Positions 32,187 through 32,424 of a stretch of 32,424 nucleotides of DNA are shown here, one piece after another (the first letter of the stretch is position 1; each line of letters opens with the position of its first letter). The notes below the pieces were generated by a model. It saw only the letters and a program-made list of their open reading frames with translations. It made no database searches and was not told the DNA's origin. Origin of the DNA: Thioalkalivibrio sp. ALMg11 (lineage in GTDB: Bacteria; Pseudomonadota; Gammaproteobacteria; Ectothiorhodospirales; Ectothiorhodospiraceae); contig NZ_KB898883.1 of assembly GCF_000377905.1 (NCBI RefSeq), positions 1 through 32,424 on the forward strand, read 5' to 3'. Both the position numbers and the translations under genes were made by a program.

Positions 32187-32424
32187 GGGAAACACTGATT
32201 AATGTACACGCTCGCGTTGGCACCCCAGGTTTTCCGAGACCAGGCGCGTCGTGCAGCGGGTAGTGATTCTACCCGCAAGCGGCGCAACGCAGGATCGGGG
32301 AACCTGGGGTGCCAACCCCACAAGCTATTGAACGACGGGGCTCGGCCGCTTTGGCGTGCGCACGGCGTTGCGGCTCCCTTGTGCAGAATGACTGCACGGC
32401 AGTCACCGCGCCTTGTTCGCACGC
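32187..32424 (-). mobile_element. Palindromic element, copy B (runs off the window)
   Basis: This is the reverse complement of copy A (85-372), more than nine bases in ten identical by eye over about 238 bases, cut by the window end. The terminal repeat GGGAAACACTGATTAATG begins at 32187, followed by the internal arms TTGGCACCCCAGGTT and AACCTGGGGTGCCAA and the GCGGGTAG hairpin. Differences such as GTACACG for GAACACG show it is a separate copy. The left flank is CAAG rather than CTAG. It encodes nothing convincing. Confidence 0.88.

Overview
The window is about 32 kb of GC-rich DNA with densely packed genes. Gene content and order suggest a gammaproteobacterium, probably of the Ectothiorhodospiraceae (Thioalkalivibrio-like). 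The pointers are the linkage arsC/wrbA-like – hda – AI-2E permease – CDP-alcohol phosphotransferase – DUF2066 next to divergent purMN, the order rng – yhdP – nitrilase – tldD – pmbA, and a DsrE-type sulfur-relay remnant. The genus is an inference from style, not something the sequence proves.

Layout. 1-480: a non-coding palindromic mobile element followed by a decapitated higB toxin remnant. 479-3136: higA antitoxin, a lipoprotein, acylphosphatase facing an arsC-wrbA-DUF2069 operon. 3137-3500: nested inverted repeats. 3501-6999 (minus): hda, AI-2E permease, CDP-alcohol phosphotransferase, DUF2066. 7103-11137 (plus): promoter, purM, purN, DUF3108, lipoamide-dehydrogenase-like enzyme. 11170-12191: PAS-GGDEF protein. 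12213-15860 is a genomic scrapyard: a decayed palindromic element, a truncated DsrE-like gene, an outer-membrane barrel candidate, a group IIC intron without its ORF that is itself split by a second palindromic element, a cold-shock gene with its terminator, and a gene fragment. 15961-29218 (minus): pmbA, small gene, tldD, nitrilase, yhdP, rng, AI-2E, two linked proteins including a catalytically dead amidotransferase fold, and a LysR regulator, probably one or a few transcription units. 29407-31152 (plus): a membrane EAL phosphodiesterase. 31253-31818: rpmB-rpmG with promoter and terminator. The window ends with a small gene and an inverted second copy of the first palindromic element.

Most genes are core housekeeping: replication control (Hda), lipids (CDP-alcohol enzyme, YhdP), purine synthesis (PurM/PurN), RNA processing (RNase G), protein quality control (TldD/PmbA), ribosome (bL28/bL33) and c-di-GMP turnover (one probable cyclase, one probable phosphodiesterase).

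The most unusual content is non-coding: two families of roughly 260-280 bp elements, unlike in sequence but alike in design. Each has about 31-bp perfect terminal inverted repeats enclosing two further internal inverted repeats side by side, so a single strand would fold as a three-way junction. Both are bracketed by CTAG in their intact copies. One family is present as two near-identical inverted copies at the window ends, one decayed copy, and several short palindromes resembling only its termini. These elements have interrupted a toxin gene and an intron, and their ends supply stop codons to neighbouring genes.
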